Positions 1 to 7,917 of a stretch of 64,000 bases of DNA are shown piece by piece. The stretch spans positions 3,286,001 to 3,350,000 of the forward strand of contig NZ_CP087710.1 in assembly GCF_020991065.1 (NCBI RefSeq). The letters are read 5' to 3'. This stretch comes from Nocardioides okcheonensis (GTDB lineage: Bacteria; Actinomycetota; Actinomycetes; Propionibacteriales; Nocardioidaceae). The position numbers and the translations under genes were made by a program. The notes under the pieces were generated by a model. That model saw nothing but the letters and a program-made list of their open reading frames with translations. It made no database searches and was not told the origin of the DNA. Position 1 is the first letter of the stretch, and every line of letters starts with the position of its first letter.

Positions 1-730
1 CCAGCCAGACCGGGATGACGGTGTGCAGCAGCACCTGGTTGGTCCACATGACGCCGGTGAAGAAGGTGACCGCGATCCAGCTGCGGTTGCGGATCGCCGG
101 GATGCCCTCGGGCTTCACGCGGGGCTCGCTGCTGCGGACGTCGTGGGTGGCGTCCGGGAGCCGCGGGATGGCCGCGCTGTTGAGCAGGAAGAGCACCGCG
201 CTCAGCAGGGGTGCCCAACGCAGGGCCTCGGTGCCGAACGCGATCGCGCCGGCCCCCAGGAAGGCGCCGATGCTGAAGCCGACGTTGAGCGCCGAGTAGA
301 GGTAGGCCCGCGACTCGACCCGCTCGGACGGCGGCAGGATGTCGATGACGTAGGCGCCGTGGGCGGCGCCGCCGAGGGTGCCTGCCACCTCCATCGCGAC
401 CGCCAGCGCGACGTACTCCGGGAAGCTGTCGATGAACGGCCACGCCAGGAACAGCAGCCCCTGGACAGCGGCGGAGAGCGTCCACATCCGCTTGGGGCCG
501 AAGTGGTCGACCAGCTTGCCCATCGGCACCGCGACGACGAAGCTGGCGATCGCGGCGATCGTGAGTCCGATGCCCACCTGCCCCAGCGAGAGGCCCACCA
601 CCAGGGTGAAGAAGACGGCCGACCCGGCCAGGAACGTGCCGTCACCGGAGGCGAACAGCAGGGACTGCACCGACAGCCGACGGGCAAGGGTCGACGGGGG
701 CGTGGCGTAGTTCTTCAGGGCGGTGAGCAT
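1..730 (-). CDS. MFS transporter, C-terminal part outside the window
   Basis: Major facilitator superfamily permease, integral membrane; substrate unknown. The 243 visible residues begin MLTALKNYATPPSTL and hold about six membrane segments with the first intracellular-loop signature (GKLVDHFGPKRMW, near residue 72), followed by a charged central loop (DVRSSEPRVKPEG) and the start of the seventh helix. The gene runs off the left edge, so roughly the C-terminal half is missing. The start is the ATG at 730; a GGGAGAG-like ribosome site lies about 14 bases upstream and no other in-frame ATG is near. It stands alone upstream of an unrelated sigma-factor gene on the same strand. The family is certain, the substrate not. 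Confidence 0.85.
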   Translation of the reverse strand, partial: MLTALKNYATPPSTLARRLSVQSLLFASGDGTFLAGSAVFFTLVVGLSLGQVGIGLTIAAIASFVVAVPMGKLVDHFGPKRMWTLSAAVQGLLFLAWPFIDSFPEYVALAVAMEVAGTLGGAAHGAYVIDILPPSERVESRAYLYSALNVGFSIGAFLGAGAIAFGTEALRWAPLLSAVLFLLNSAAIPRLPDATHDVRSSEPRVKPEGIPAIRNRSWIAVTFFTGVMWTNQVLLHTVIPVWL

Positions 731-880
731 CGCCGACCATTCTCTCCCGCCGCAGCGACACCCGTCGCCCGATTAACGGTGGGCCCGGTCACGCCATCGG
801 GAGACGCGCGGACAGAAGTCCGACATCGAGCGCCGGCCGAGCGTGACCGGTCGCGCTCCAGCGGAGTTCTGTCTGCGCGT

Positions 881-1393
881 CTACGTTGGCGCGCCGAGTG
901 ACGCGACGTACGCCTGCAGCGCGGGGTGTGCGGCGAGTCGGCGGCGGGCTCGGTGCAGCCGGACGCGCGCCGTGCCCGGGCGCAGGCCGACGACCGCGGC
1001 AGCCTCGTTGACGGGGAGGTTCTCCCACTCGGTGAGCCGCACCAGCTCCCGGTCGACGTCGGGAAGGGACGCGACGGCCGCGCGAACGGCGGCGTGATCG
1101 GTTGACGTCGTGGGCTCCGGGACGTGCGTACGGGCGCGTTCGTACTCCGCGTGCGTGCGACGGGCGTCGTTCCGCGCCTGCGCCAGCAGGAGTCGCCGCG
1201 CAGTGCCGAACAGCCACGCCCGGCGCAGGTCCGGCCCGGGGAGGTCGTCCACGCGGCGGAGGGCGATGACGAAGACCTCGCCGAGGAGGTCCGCTCCAGC
1301 CGCTCCGGCGCGACGGTGGAGGTAGGCGTGCACCTCGTCCGCGTGCTGCCGAAATAGTGCCTCCACGTCCTCCCGGGACGCGCGTCGGTTCAT
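881..1393 (-). CDS. RNA polymerase ECF-type sigma factor
   Basis: Sigma-70 family factor of the extracytoplasmic-function group, 170 residues. Region 2 spans about residues 5-75 (DVEALFRQHADEVHAYL, then AWLFGTARRLLL) and region 4 about 105-160 (LPDVDRELVRLTEWENL followed by the helix-turn-helix VNEAAAVVGLRPGTARVRLH). It directs RNA polymerase to its own regulon. The ATG at 1393 shares the four bases ATGA with the stop of the upstream membrane-protein gene, so the two are translationally coupled. No zinc-type anti-sigma gene follows. An in-frame upstream extension is possible but lies inside the preceding gene. Confidence 0.85.
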   Translation of the reverse strand: MNRRASREDVEALFRQHADEVHAYLHRRAGAAGADLLGEVFVIALRRVDDLPGPDLRRAWLFGTARRLLLAQARNDARRTHAEYERARTHVPEPTTSTDHAAVRAAVASLPDVDRELVRLTEWENLPVNEAAAVVGLRPGTARVRLHRARRRLAAHPALQAYVASLGAPT

Positions 1394-2133
1394 CGCGGAC
1401 CGAGCCCCAGGGCTGGAGCGAGTCCGGGCAGGCACGCCCCGTGGTCGTGGAGCGGCGCCCGAGCCGCATCAGTGTCGCCGTCCGACACGGCCTGCTCAAG
1501 CGCAGGGAGCCACGAGAACTCCGAGTCGCCGGCGAGGTCCGGGTCGGTGTCGGTGATCGCCGGCCAGCTGCGGGCCTCGCGGATCACGCGAGCGGCGGCC
1601 TCCAGGGTGGCGGTGTCTTCCTCCCTCGCGGCGGCCGCCCACTCGTTGCTCCAGGCGCAGAGTGCGTTGCCCGATACCCACAGACGGAGAGCTCCTTCGG
1701 AGACCAGCGCTCCGCTGTCGGAGAGGTCGTCCACCTGCCACGCGACGGCGCGGGCGCGCGACGAGGCTGACGGGAACTCGATGTCGGACGTCACTTCGTC
1801 GACCACTTCGGCGAAGTCGGGCGCAGCCGGGTCGAGGCGCTCACCGGGACCGCCGAGCTCGAGGTCCTCGGCGTCCGTCGGAACACGTCCGGTGTGGGCG
1901 CCGAACAGTCCAGCCGTGGCCGCCCCGGCGGTGCCCACCGCGCACGCCGCCACCACGGCGACGACGGTCGCCCGCCATCGGTGTCGCGGACGGGGATCGG
2001 GCGCGGTGGTCGAGACCCGGTGCCACACTGCGTCCCGCTCGTTCTGGGAGAACGCGGGCACCTCCGGTGCCGAACGACGTACGGCCTCCGCGTGCCCGTC
2101 CGCCCACTCACCAGATGTGCGCCCGTCGACCAT
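1390..2133 (-). CDS. single-pass membrane protein coupled to the ECF sigma factor
   Basis: Not recognised as a named family. About 247 residues: a cytoplasmic N-terminal segment of about 55 residues (FSQNERDAVWHRVSTTAP), one membrane helix (VVAVVAACAVGTAGAATAGL) and an acidic extracytoplasmic domain of about 170 residues with two cysteines. The topology resembles an anti-sigma factor or a sensor partner, but the HxxxCxxC motif of zinc anti-sigma factors is absent. I chose ATG 2133 because a GAAGGGGAC ribosome site precedes it; a GTG at 2160 is the in-frame alternative. It is the first gene of the pair and overlaps the sigma gene by ATGA. A regulatory link to the sigma factor is inference. Confidence 0.6.
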   Translation of the reverse strand: MVDGRTSGEWADGHAEAVRRSAPEVPAFSQNERDAVWHRVSTTAPDPRPRHRWRATVVAVVAACAVGTAGAATAGLFGAHTGRVPTDAEDLELGGPGERLDPAAPDFAEVVDEVTSDIEFPSASSRARAVAWQVDDLSDSGALVSEGALRLWVSGNALCAWSNEWAAAAREEDTATLEAAARVIREARSWPAITDTDPDLAGDSEFSWLPALEQAVSDGDTDAARAPLHDHGACLPGLAPALGLGPR

Positions 2134-2227
2134 GCCGTCCCCTTCGCTGGATGTTCTCACCCTGGAGGTGTCGAGGCGTTACAGCCGTGCTGCTGGCGGC
2201 ACCAGTCGACCATGGTTCGTCCGCGCG

Positions 2228-2575
2228 TCAGCCGCGGTTGGCCGCCACGGCCGCGCGCACCAGCGCGACGAACGCCTCGCGGTCCACCTCGTCGCCCTCG
2301 CGGACGTCGATCGCGCGACGGGTCCCGGCGTCGAGGCTGGCGTTGAAGACGCCGGAGGGGTCAGGGAGGGACGCGCCGCGGGCGAAGGTCGCCTTGACCT
2401 TGTCCCGGTAGGTCTCGAGCGTGCAGATCAGGCCGTCGAGGGAGAAGGTGGGCACGCCGTCGGGGTTGGAGGCCTTGCGCCACTTCGCCTCCTCGACCGC
2501 GTCTGGCTCGGCCTCGAGGACGAGCGAGCGCAGCAGGTCGACGGTGTCGCGGCGCCAGTCGTCGGCCATCGTCAC
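2228..2575 (-). CDS. DUF1801 / YdhG-like small protein
   Basis: 115-residue cytoplasmic protein resembling the DUF1801 (YdhG-like) fold; typical features are the KWRKASNPDGVPTFSL stretch and the ICTLETYRDKVKATF segment. Molecular function is unknown for the family. The GTG start at 2575 overlaps the stop of the upstream DUF1330 gene as GTGA, so the two are probably co-translated; the ATG two codons later (2569) is an alternative. It is read away from menE. Nothing in the sequence indicates a substrate. Confidence 0.7.
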   Translation of the reverse strand: MTMADDWRRDTVDLLRSLVLEAEPDAVEEAKWRKASNPDGVPTFSLDGLICTLETYRDKVKATFARGASLPDPSGVFNASLDAGTRRAIDVREGDEVDREAFVALVRAAVAANRG

Positions 2576-2862
2576 TCCGCCCCGGGCACCACGCGCATGT
2601 CGCGGTCGGCGCCACCGTCGAGCGCGCGCAGCGCCTCGGCGTAGGCCTCGCTGTCGTGCGCGGCGACGGCCGCCTCGACGGAGTCGAACTCGATGACGAC
2701 CGTGCGGGTCGCCTCGCCCAGCTCGAAGGTCGCCTCGGGGACCCCGCGGACGAGGAAGCGTCCGCCCGCGCCGGTCAGCGCGGGACCGGCGAGCTTCGCG
2801 TAGGCCGCGACCTTGTCGGGGTCGTGGACGGCCTTGTAGGTGGTGATCCAGTAGGCGCTCAT
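2572..2862 (-). CDS. DUF1330 family protein
   Basis: 96-residue protein starting MSAYWITTYKAVHDPDK, with the typical DUF1330 ferredoxin-like dimeric alpha-beta barrel pattern (FLVRGVPEATFELG, VVIEFDSVEAAVAAHDS, EAYAEALRAL). Biochemical role unknown. The start codon lies 7 bases downstream of a TAGGCT box (2875-2870) and has no ribosome site, so the mRNA is probably leaderless. It is divergent from menE, 33 bases away, and forms a two-gene unit with the DUF1801 gene. Confidence 0.75.
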   Translation of the reverse strand: MSAYWITTYKAVHDPDKVAAYAKLAGPALTGAGGRFLVRGVPEATFELGEATRTVVIEFDSVEAAVAAHDSEAYAEALRALDGGADRDMRVVPGAE

Positions 2863-2895
2863 GGGCCCGAGCCTACGACCGCTAGCGTGGGCGTC
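2863..2895. promoter_or_regulatory. overlapping divergent leaderless promoters (DUF1330 / menE)
   Basis: The 33 bases between the two start codons hold a -10 box for each direction: TAGGCT on the minus strand (2875-2870, 7 bases before ATG 2862) and TAGCGT on the plus strand (2883-2888, 7 bases before GTG 2896). The -35 region expected for each would fall at or inside the start of the opposite gene. Neither start has a Shine-Dalgarno sequence. Confidence 0.5.
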
Positions 2896-3912
2896 GTGAG
2901 CTCCCTGCGCCCCTCGGACGACCCCGCCGTCGCCGTGGCCCAGCTGGCCGGCTGGCTCGCCGCCCCGGAGCCTCCGCCGCTGCTGATCGAGACGTCCGGC
3001 TCGTCCGGTCGGCCCAAGCGCGTGCTGCTGCCCCGCACGGCGGTGCTCGCCAGCGTCGCCGCCTCCGCCGCGCGGCTCGGCGCGACCGGTCGATGGCTGC
3101 TCGCGCTGCCGTCGTCCTACGTCGCGGGGGTGCAGGTCGTCGTCCGCTCGCTGGTCGCCGGGCACGACCCCGTCGTCGTCGCCGACCTCGACGTCGCGGC
3201 CGCGGCGACGGCCGCGGGGGAGGGGCCGCTGTTCACCTCCCTCGTCCCCACCCAGCTGCACCGGCTGCTCGCCGACGACCGCCAGGCGCAGGCCCTCGCC
3301 GGCCTGCACACCGTCCTGGTCGGCGGGGGCGGGCTCGACGCCGACCTGCGCCGCCGGGCGCACGAGCGCGGCGTGCACGTGGTGACGACCTACGGCTCGT
3401 CCGAGACCGCCGGCGGGTGCGTCTACGACGGCGTCCCGCTCGACGGGGTCGGCCTCGCCCTCGACACGACCGGACGGATCCGGCTGGGCGGCCCCACGAT
3501 CTTCGCGGGCTACGACGGCGACCCCGACCTCACCGCCGCGACGCTCGTCGACGGGTGGTTCCTCACCTCCGACACCGGACGGCTCGACCCGGACGGCCGC
3601 CTGCAGGTCACGGGCCGGGTCGACGACGTCGCGATCAGCGGCGGGGTCAAGGTGCCGCTGCCCGCGGTGGCCGAGCGGCTGCGCCAGCACCCCCTCGTCG
3701 ACGCGGCGGAGGTCGTCGCCGTGGACGACGAGGAGTGGGGGCACCGGGTGGTCGCGGTGGTGGTGGGCACCGCAGCCGAGGCCGACCTGCGCGAGTGGGT
3801 CTCCCAGGTCCACCCGCGCGCCTGGGCGCCGCGCAGCGTCGTCCGGCTCGACGCGCTGCCGCTGCTGCCCAACGGCAAGGTCGACCGCCAGGCGATCCGG
3901 GCGGTCGTGTGA
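2896..3912 (+). CDS. menE: o-succinylbenzoate-CoA ligase (MenE)
   Basis: Adenylates o-succinylbenzoate with ATP and forms OSB-CoA in menaquinone synthesis; cytoplasmic ANL-superfamily enzyme of 338 residues. Visible motifs: P-loop ETSGSSGRPK at 32-41, YGSSETAGG at 166-174, the DTG...GR segment at 226-241, and the C-terminal catalytic lysine in LPLLPNGKVDRQ near 331. It is compact compared with full-length acyl-CoA ligases, as expected for MenE. The start is GTG 2896, 7 bases after a TAGCGT box, so probably leaderless; GTG 2887 is possible. It overlaps menC by one base. The intact motifs contrast with the degenerate ANL proteins at 9930-12504. Confidence 0.93.
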   Translation: MSSLRPSDDPAVAVAQLAGWLAAPEPPPLLIETSGSSGRPKRVLLPRTAVLASVAASAARLGATGRWLLALPSSYVAGVQVVVRSLVAGHDPVVVADLDVAAAATAAGEGPLFTSLVPTQLHRLLADDRQAQALAGLHTVLVGGGGLDADLRRRAHERGVHVVTTYGSSETAGGCVYDGVPLDGVGLALDTTGRIRLGGPTIFAGYDGDPDLTAATLVDGWFLTSDTGRLDPDGRLQVTGRVDDVAISGGVKVPLPAVAERLRQHPLVDAAEVVAVDDEEWGHRVVAVVVGTAAEADLREWVSQVHPRAWAPRSVVRLDALPLLPNGKVDRQAIRAVV

Positions 3913-4853
3913 TGCACGTCTTCTCGATCCCGATGCGCACCCGCTTCCGCGGCATCACGGTCCGCGAGGGCGTCCTGCTGCGGGGCGACGCCGGGTGGGG
4001 CGAGTGGTCGCCCTTCCTCGAGTACGACGCCGACGTGTCCCGTCCGTGGCTGGCCTGCGCCCGCGAGGCTGCCGACGTCGGGTGGCCCGAGCCGCTGCGC
4101 GACGCCGTCCCGGTCAACGTCACGGTCCCGGCGACCGACCCCGAGCGCGCCCACGCGATCGTCCGGGCGGGCGGTTGCCGGACGGCCAAGGTCAAGGTCG
4201 CCGAGCCCGGCCAGTCCCTCGCCGACGACGTCGCCCGGCTCGAGGCGGTGCGCGACGCGCTCGGTCCCGGCGGGCTGGTGCGGGTCGACGCCAACGGTGC
4301 GTGGGACGTCGACGGCGCGGTCCGCGCGATCGCCGCGCTCGACCGCGCGGCCGGCGGCCTGGAGTACGTCGAGCAGCCCGTCGCGAGCGTCGAGGACCTC
4401 GCCGTCGTCCGCCGCCGCGTGGACGTGCCGATCGCCGCCGACGAGTCGATCCGCCGTGCCGAGGACCCCTACCGGGTGCGTGACCTCGAGGCCGCGGACA
4501 TCGCCGTGCTCAAGGTGCAGCCGCTGGGCGGCGTACGCGCCTGCCTGCGGATCGCCGAGGACATCGGCCTCCCGGTGGTCGTGTCGAGCGCGCTCGAGAC
4601 CAGCGTCGGCATCGCGGCCGGGGTGGCCCTCGCCGCCGCGCTGCCCGAGCTGCACCACGCGTGCGGCCTGGCGACCGTCCAGCTGCTCACCGACGACGTG
4701 GTCACCGACCGGCTGCTGCCCGTCGACGGGACGCTGCCGGTCGGCCGCCCCCGGGTCGACCCCGCGTCGCTCGACCGGCTCGCCGCGACTCCCGACCGCG
4801 AGGCGCACTGGCGTGCCCGGATGGACGCGGTGCGGAAGGATCTGCCGGCATGA
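3912..4853 (+). CDS. menC: o-succinylbenzoate synthase (MenC)
   Basis: Enolase-superfamily dehydratase that converts SHCHC to o-succinylbenzoate with Mg2+; 313 residues. Catalytic features: KVK (K93/K95), metal ligands DANGAW (D126), EQP (E154) and ADES (D177), and the second lysine LKVQPLGG (K201). Start ATG 3912 overlaps the menE stop (TGATG), and its own stop overlaps menD as ATGA, so menE-menC-menD form a tightly coupled operon. The length is normal for the actinobacterial type. Confidence 0.93.
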   Translation: MHVFSIPMRTRFRGITVREGVLLRGDAGWGEWSPFLEYDADVSRPWLACAREAADVGWPEPLRDAVPVNVTVPATDPERAHAIVRAGGCRTAKVKVAEPGQSLADDVARLEAVRDALGPGGLVRVDANGAWDVDGAVRAIAALDRAAGGLEYVEQPVASVEDLAVVRRRVDVPIAADESIRRAEDPYRVRDLEAADIAVLKVQPLGGVRACLRIAEDIGLPVVVSSALETSVGIAAGVALAAALPELHHACGLATVQLLTDDVVTDRLLPVDGTLPVGRPRVDPASLDRLAATPDREAHWRARMDAVRKDLPA

Positions 4854-6463
4854 GCAACCCGTCGACCCGGCTCGCGCGTGACGTGGCGACCGCGCTGCGC
4901 GGCGCGGGGGTGCGCGAGGTCGTCGTCGCCCCCGGGTCGCGCAACGCCCCGCTGTCCTTCGCGCTCTTCGACGCCGCACAGGCCGGCGCACTGCGGCTGC
5001 ACGCGCGCCTCGACGAGCGCACGGCCGGCTTCCTCGCGCTCGGGCTGGCCAAGGTGTCCGGCCGCCCGGCGGCCGTGTCGTGCACCTCCGGCACGGCCGT
5101 GGCCCACCTGCTGCCCGCCGTCATGGAGGCGGCCCACGCAGGCGTCCCGCTCGTCGTCGTCACCGCGGACCGGCCCGCCCGGCTGCGCGGCACAGGCGCC
5201 AACCAGACCACCCACCAGGACGGCCTCTTCGGCGCCTTCGCCACGACGCTCGACGTCGCGGGTGCGGACCTCGACGAGCTGCTGGCGTTCCTCCGCACCC
5301 ACGACCACCGGCGCCCGGTCCACCTCAACGTCCAGCTCGACGACCCGCTGCTGCCGGACGACGACGGCTGGGACGCGGGGGAGGCGCCCACCTGGCTGGT
5401 GCCGGCCGTCGGGCGTGCGGCCGACCCGGTCGAGCTCGAGGTCGGCCCCCGCACCGTCGTGGTGGCCGGCGACGACGCCGGCCCGCCGGCCCGCCAGCTC
5501 GCCGAGAGCGCCGGCTGGCCGCTGCTCGCCGAGCCGAGCAGCGGCTGCCGCACGGGCGACGCGGTCATCCGGACCTACCGGCTCCTGCTCGACGGCGACC
5601 TCGGCCGGAGGGTCGAGCGGGTCGTGGTCTTCGGTCACCCGACGCTCTCCCGCCCGGTGTCGCGGCTGCTCGCCCGCGACGACGTCGAGGTGGTCTCGGT
5701 CCGGGCGCGCGGGCTGTGGCCGGACCGACCCTTCGCGACGGCGCTCGAGGTGGACCCCGCCGACGGCGTACGCGTCGCGGGTCCCGACGCCCCGGGCTGG
5801 CTGGACGCCTGGCGCGAGGCCGACCGCACCACCTCCCGCGCCCTCGACCGGCTGCTCGCCGCCGAGCCCGACCTCACCCCGCACGAGGTCGCCGGCGCGG
5901 TGAGCCGCGCGCTGCCGCCCGGCGGGCTGCTGGTGGTCGGTGCGTCCAACCCGGTGCGCGACCTCGACCTGATGGTCGCGCCCTACGAGGTCGGCGCCCG
6001 CCGCAAGGTGATCGCCAACCGCGGCCTGGCCGGCATCGACGGCACCGTCAGCACCGCCGTCGGGGCGGCGCTCGCCCGCCGCTCGACGCGCGCGCTGGCG
6101 CTGATGGGCGACGTGACCTTCCTGCACGACACGACCGGGCTGTTCCTGGGCCCGCGCGAGGAGCGCCCCGACCTGACCGTCGTCGTGGTCAACGACGACG
6201 GCGGCTCGATCTTCGCGACCCTGGAGCAGGGAGCCCCGGCCCACGCCGACCGCTTCGAGACGCTCTTCGCCACCCCGCACGGGACCGACCTCGCCAGCCT
6301 GTGCGCGGCCGCCCGCGTCGCCCACCTGCGGGTCGACAGCCTGCCGGAGCTCGAGCAGGCGCTGGCCTCCCCGAACGGCGGGATCGAGGTCGTCGAGGCC
6401 CGGGTGCGCCGGGACAACCGGCGCGAGCTGGACGAAAAGATCCGCGCGCTGGTCCTTCCCTGA
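4850..6463 (+). CDS. menD: SEPHCHC synthase (MenD)
   Basis: Thiamine-diphosphate enzyme that joins 2-oxoglutarate to isochorismate, giving SEPHCHC, the first committed step of menaquinone synthesis; 537 residues. N-terminal PYR domain: APGSRNAPLSFAL, DERTAGFLALGLA, SCTSGTAVAHLLPA and GANQTTHQ. C-terminal PP domain: the ThDP/Mg site GDVTFLHDTTGLFLG (from about 420) and VVNDDGGSIF. The ATG at 4850 overlaps the menC stop. The stop codon lies in the loop of the hairpin at 6442-6481. 2-oxoglutarate is also the substrate of KorAB further along. Confidence 0.95.
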   Translation: MSNPSTRLARDVATALRGAGVREVVVAPGSRNAPLSFALFDAAQAGALRLHARLDERTAGFLALGLAKVSGRPAAVSCTSGTAVAHLLPAVMEAAHAGVPLVVVTADRPARLRGTGANQTTHQDGLFGAFATTLDVAGADLDELLAFLRTHDHRRPVHLNVQLDDPLLPDDDGWDAGEAPTWLVPAVGRAADPVELEVGPRTVVVAGDDAGPPARQLAESAGWPLLAEPSSGCRTGDAVIRTYRLLLDGDLGRRVERVVVFGHPTLSRPVSRLLARDDVEVVSVRARGLWPDRPFATALEVDPADGVRVAGPDAPGWLDAWREADRTTSRALDRLLAAEPDLTPHEVAGAVSRALPPGGLLVVGASNPVRDLDLMVAPYEVGARRKVIANRGLAGIDGTVSTAVGAALARRSTRALALMGDVTFLHDTTGLFLGPREERPDLTVVVVNDDGGSIFATLEQGAPAHADRFETLFATPHGTDLASLCAAARVAHLRVDSLPELEQALASPNGGIEVVEARVRRDNRRELDEKIRALVLP

Positions 6464-6481
6464 GGAAGGTCCAGCGCGCGG
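6442..6481. terminator. bidirectional hairpin containing the menD stop codon
   Basis: Two 18-base arms (6442-6459 and 6464-6481) pair with a single central mismatch around a 4-base loop, CTGA, that includes the menD TGA. The stem is very GC-rich and has no clear T-run. It sits between convergent genes (menD and the GH16 gene ending at 6521), so it probably stops transcription in both directions. Confidence 0.8.
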
Positions 6482-6520
6482 ACCGTGGATCGTGGCGGTG
6501 CGAGGTGCGTCGTCAGCCGG

Positions 6521-7729
6521 TCAGGACTGCGGCGTCTCCCAGACGCGGACCCAGTCGACGTACATGTGCTGCGGGAGCTTCTTGTCGTTCATCTCCAGCG
6601 CCTCGTAGTCGGAGGCGAGCAGGCTCAGGATGAGGTACTGCTGGGCCTTCGAGACGCGGGCCGACGTGCGCCAGGTCTCCTTGCCGTCGATGCGCATGAT
6701 GATCGCCTTGGGGGTCCACTGGACCGAGAAGACGTGGTAGTTCTTCGACCAGCCGTCCTTCTTGTTCTTGAGGAACGACGTCGAGTCCTTGATCCACGAG
6801 CCCGTCTTGATCAGGCGCTTGCCCTTGTACCAGTGGATGAAGCTGGTCAGGCCACCCTGCGGGTGCTTGTCACCGAAGTACTCGATGACGTCGATCTCGT
6901 GGCCGTCGCTGCCGGGGCCGTTCTCGCCCACGGGCTGCATCCAGAAGCTGGCGTGCTGGCCCTGGAGCTTCTGCATCTTGATGCGGGCCGCCGCGACGCC
7001 GTACTTGAAGTCGAAGGCGCCGCTGGTGCCGACGTGGCCGTTGAGGCGGTAGGAGATCTTCTTCTTCAGCTTGCGCGAGGTCGCCGTGCACTTGCCCTTG
7101 GCGGACTTGTCCTTGATGACGCTCAGGCGCAGGGCGCCGCCGCCGACCTTGACGGCCTTCGGGTCACCCTTGGAGCACTTGCGCTTGCTCATCGGCTCGT
7201 AGTCCTGGCCGCGCATGCTCCAGACCGGCGAGAGCGTCGAGCCGGAGAACTCGTCGCTGAAGGTCGGCGTGAGCCACTGCGTGGTGTCCGCCGGCTGGCT
7301 GCTGACCTTCTTGAGGCCCTTGAACTTCATCGCGGTGGCGCGGTAGGTGACGGCCTGGCCACCCTTCGACACGAGGGCCGAGAACTCGGCGCGACCGGCC
7401 TTGTCCTGCTTGGCCTTGCCGACGGTCTTCCACTTCGAGCCCTGGAGCTGCTCGAGGACGACCGGGCGGCCGACCTTCTTCGGCTTGATCGTCGCGGTGA
7501 CGGCAGCCTTGGCCTTGTCGGCGCTGGTGGCGCCCCGACCCTGCTGGACGATCTGGGGGAGCACCTCCAGCGAGACCTTCTGGCCGGCCTTCTTGAACAC
7601 CGACGTCGACGCGGGGCTGTCCGCGGATCCGGTGGAGCCCGTGGCCTGGACGGCCCCGGAGCTCATGAGCAGGGACGCGGGCAGGAGCAGCGCGGCGACG
7701 CTGCCTGCGAGCACGCGGCGTGCAGACAT
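6521..7729 (-). CDS. secreted glycoside hydrolase family 16 protein
   Basis: Predicted exported beta-glucanase-type hydrolase, 402 residues. Signal peptide about 1-29 (RRVLAG, a hydrophobic core, cut near AVQA), then a lysine-rich beta-sandwich-like region at 45-150, then the GH16 domain from about 155 to the end. The catalytic signature EIDVIE is at 278-283, with E278 as nucleophile and E283 as acid/base by family analogy. A further hint is ASFWMQP upstream of it. Start ATG 7729 is preceded by AAAGAGAG; an upstream in-frame ATG would add 23 residues before the signal peptide and is unlikely. The substrate (laminarin or another beta-glucan) cannot be fixed from sequence. Confidence 0.85.
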   Translation of the reverse strand: MSARRVLAGSVAALLLPASLLMSSGAVQATGSTGSADSPASTSVFKKAGQKVSLEVLPQIVQQGRGATSADKAKAAVTATIKPKKVGRPVVLEQLQGSKWKTVGKAKQDKAGRAEFSALVSKGGQAVTYRATAMKFKGLKKVSSQPADTTQWLTPTFSDEFSGSTLSPVWSMRGQDYEPMSKRKCSKGDPKAVKVGGGALRLSVIKDKSAKGKCTATSRKLKKKISYRLNGHVGTSGAFDFKYGVAAARIKMQKLQGQHASFWMQPVGENGPGSDGHEIDVIEYFGDKHPQGGLTSFIHWYKGKRLIKTGSWIKDSTSFLKNKKDGWSKNYHVFSVQWTPKAIIMRIDGKETWRTSARVSKAQQYLILSLLASDYEALEMNDKKLPQHMYVDWVRVWETPQS

Positions 7730-7796
7730 GTGAACTCTCTTTCGAGTCGGGTGCGATTCATCTCCCCCGGGCACTCCACCCGTCGGAGGCGGCACC

Positions 7797-7802
7797 ACCC
7801 TA
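7797..7802 (-). promoter_or_regulatory. candidate -10 box for the GH16 gene
   Basis: TAGGGT on the minus strand, about 68 bases before ATG 7729, giving a leader of about 60 bases. I could not place a convincing -35. The divergent region 7730-7917 also has two direct copies of GTGACGGG (7849-7856 and 7858-7865) of unknown meaning. Confidence 0.35.
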
Positions 7803-7905
7803 ACCGGGGCGCTCCAATCCCACGCATTCTTCGGACGAACCCACCGCTGTGACGGGAGTGACGGGCGGGACGTCGCGAGCGGTGCGTGCGGCGCCCCCGT
7901 CGTCC

Positions 7906-7911
7906 TACGCT
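7906..7911 (+). promoter_or_regulatory. -10 box, leaderless start of the MBL-fold gene
   Basis: TACGCT ends 6 bases before ATG 7918, and there is no purine-rich ribosome site, so transcription probably begins at or next to the A of the start codon. Confidence 0.5.
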
Positions 7912-7917
7912 GGCGGC

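Noticed and set aside
2896..3813. Long minus-strand open frame covering menE and continuing into the DUF1330 gene
   Set aside because: Arginine/glycine/valine-rich shadow translation of a GC-rich gene; only its last 96 codons (2572-2862) form a real protein.
4469..6325. 618-codon minus-strand frame over menC/menD
   Set aside because: Antisense shadow of menD; menD carries all ThDP motifs, and the antisense product has no recognisable domain.
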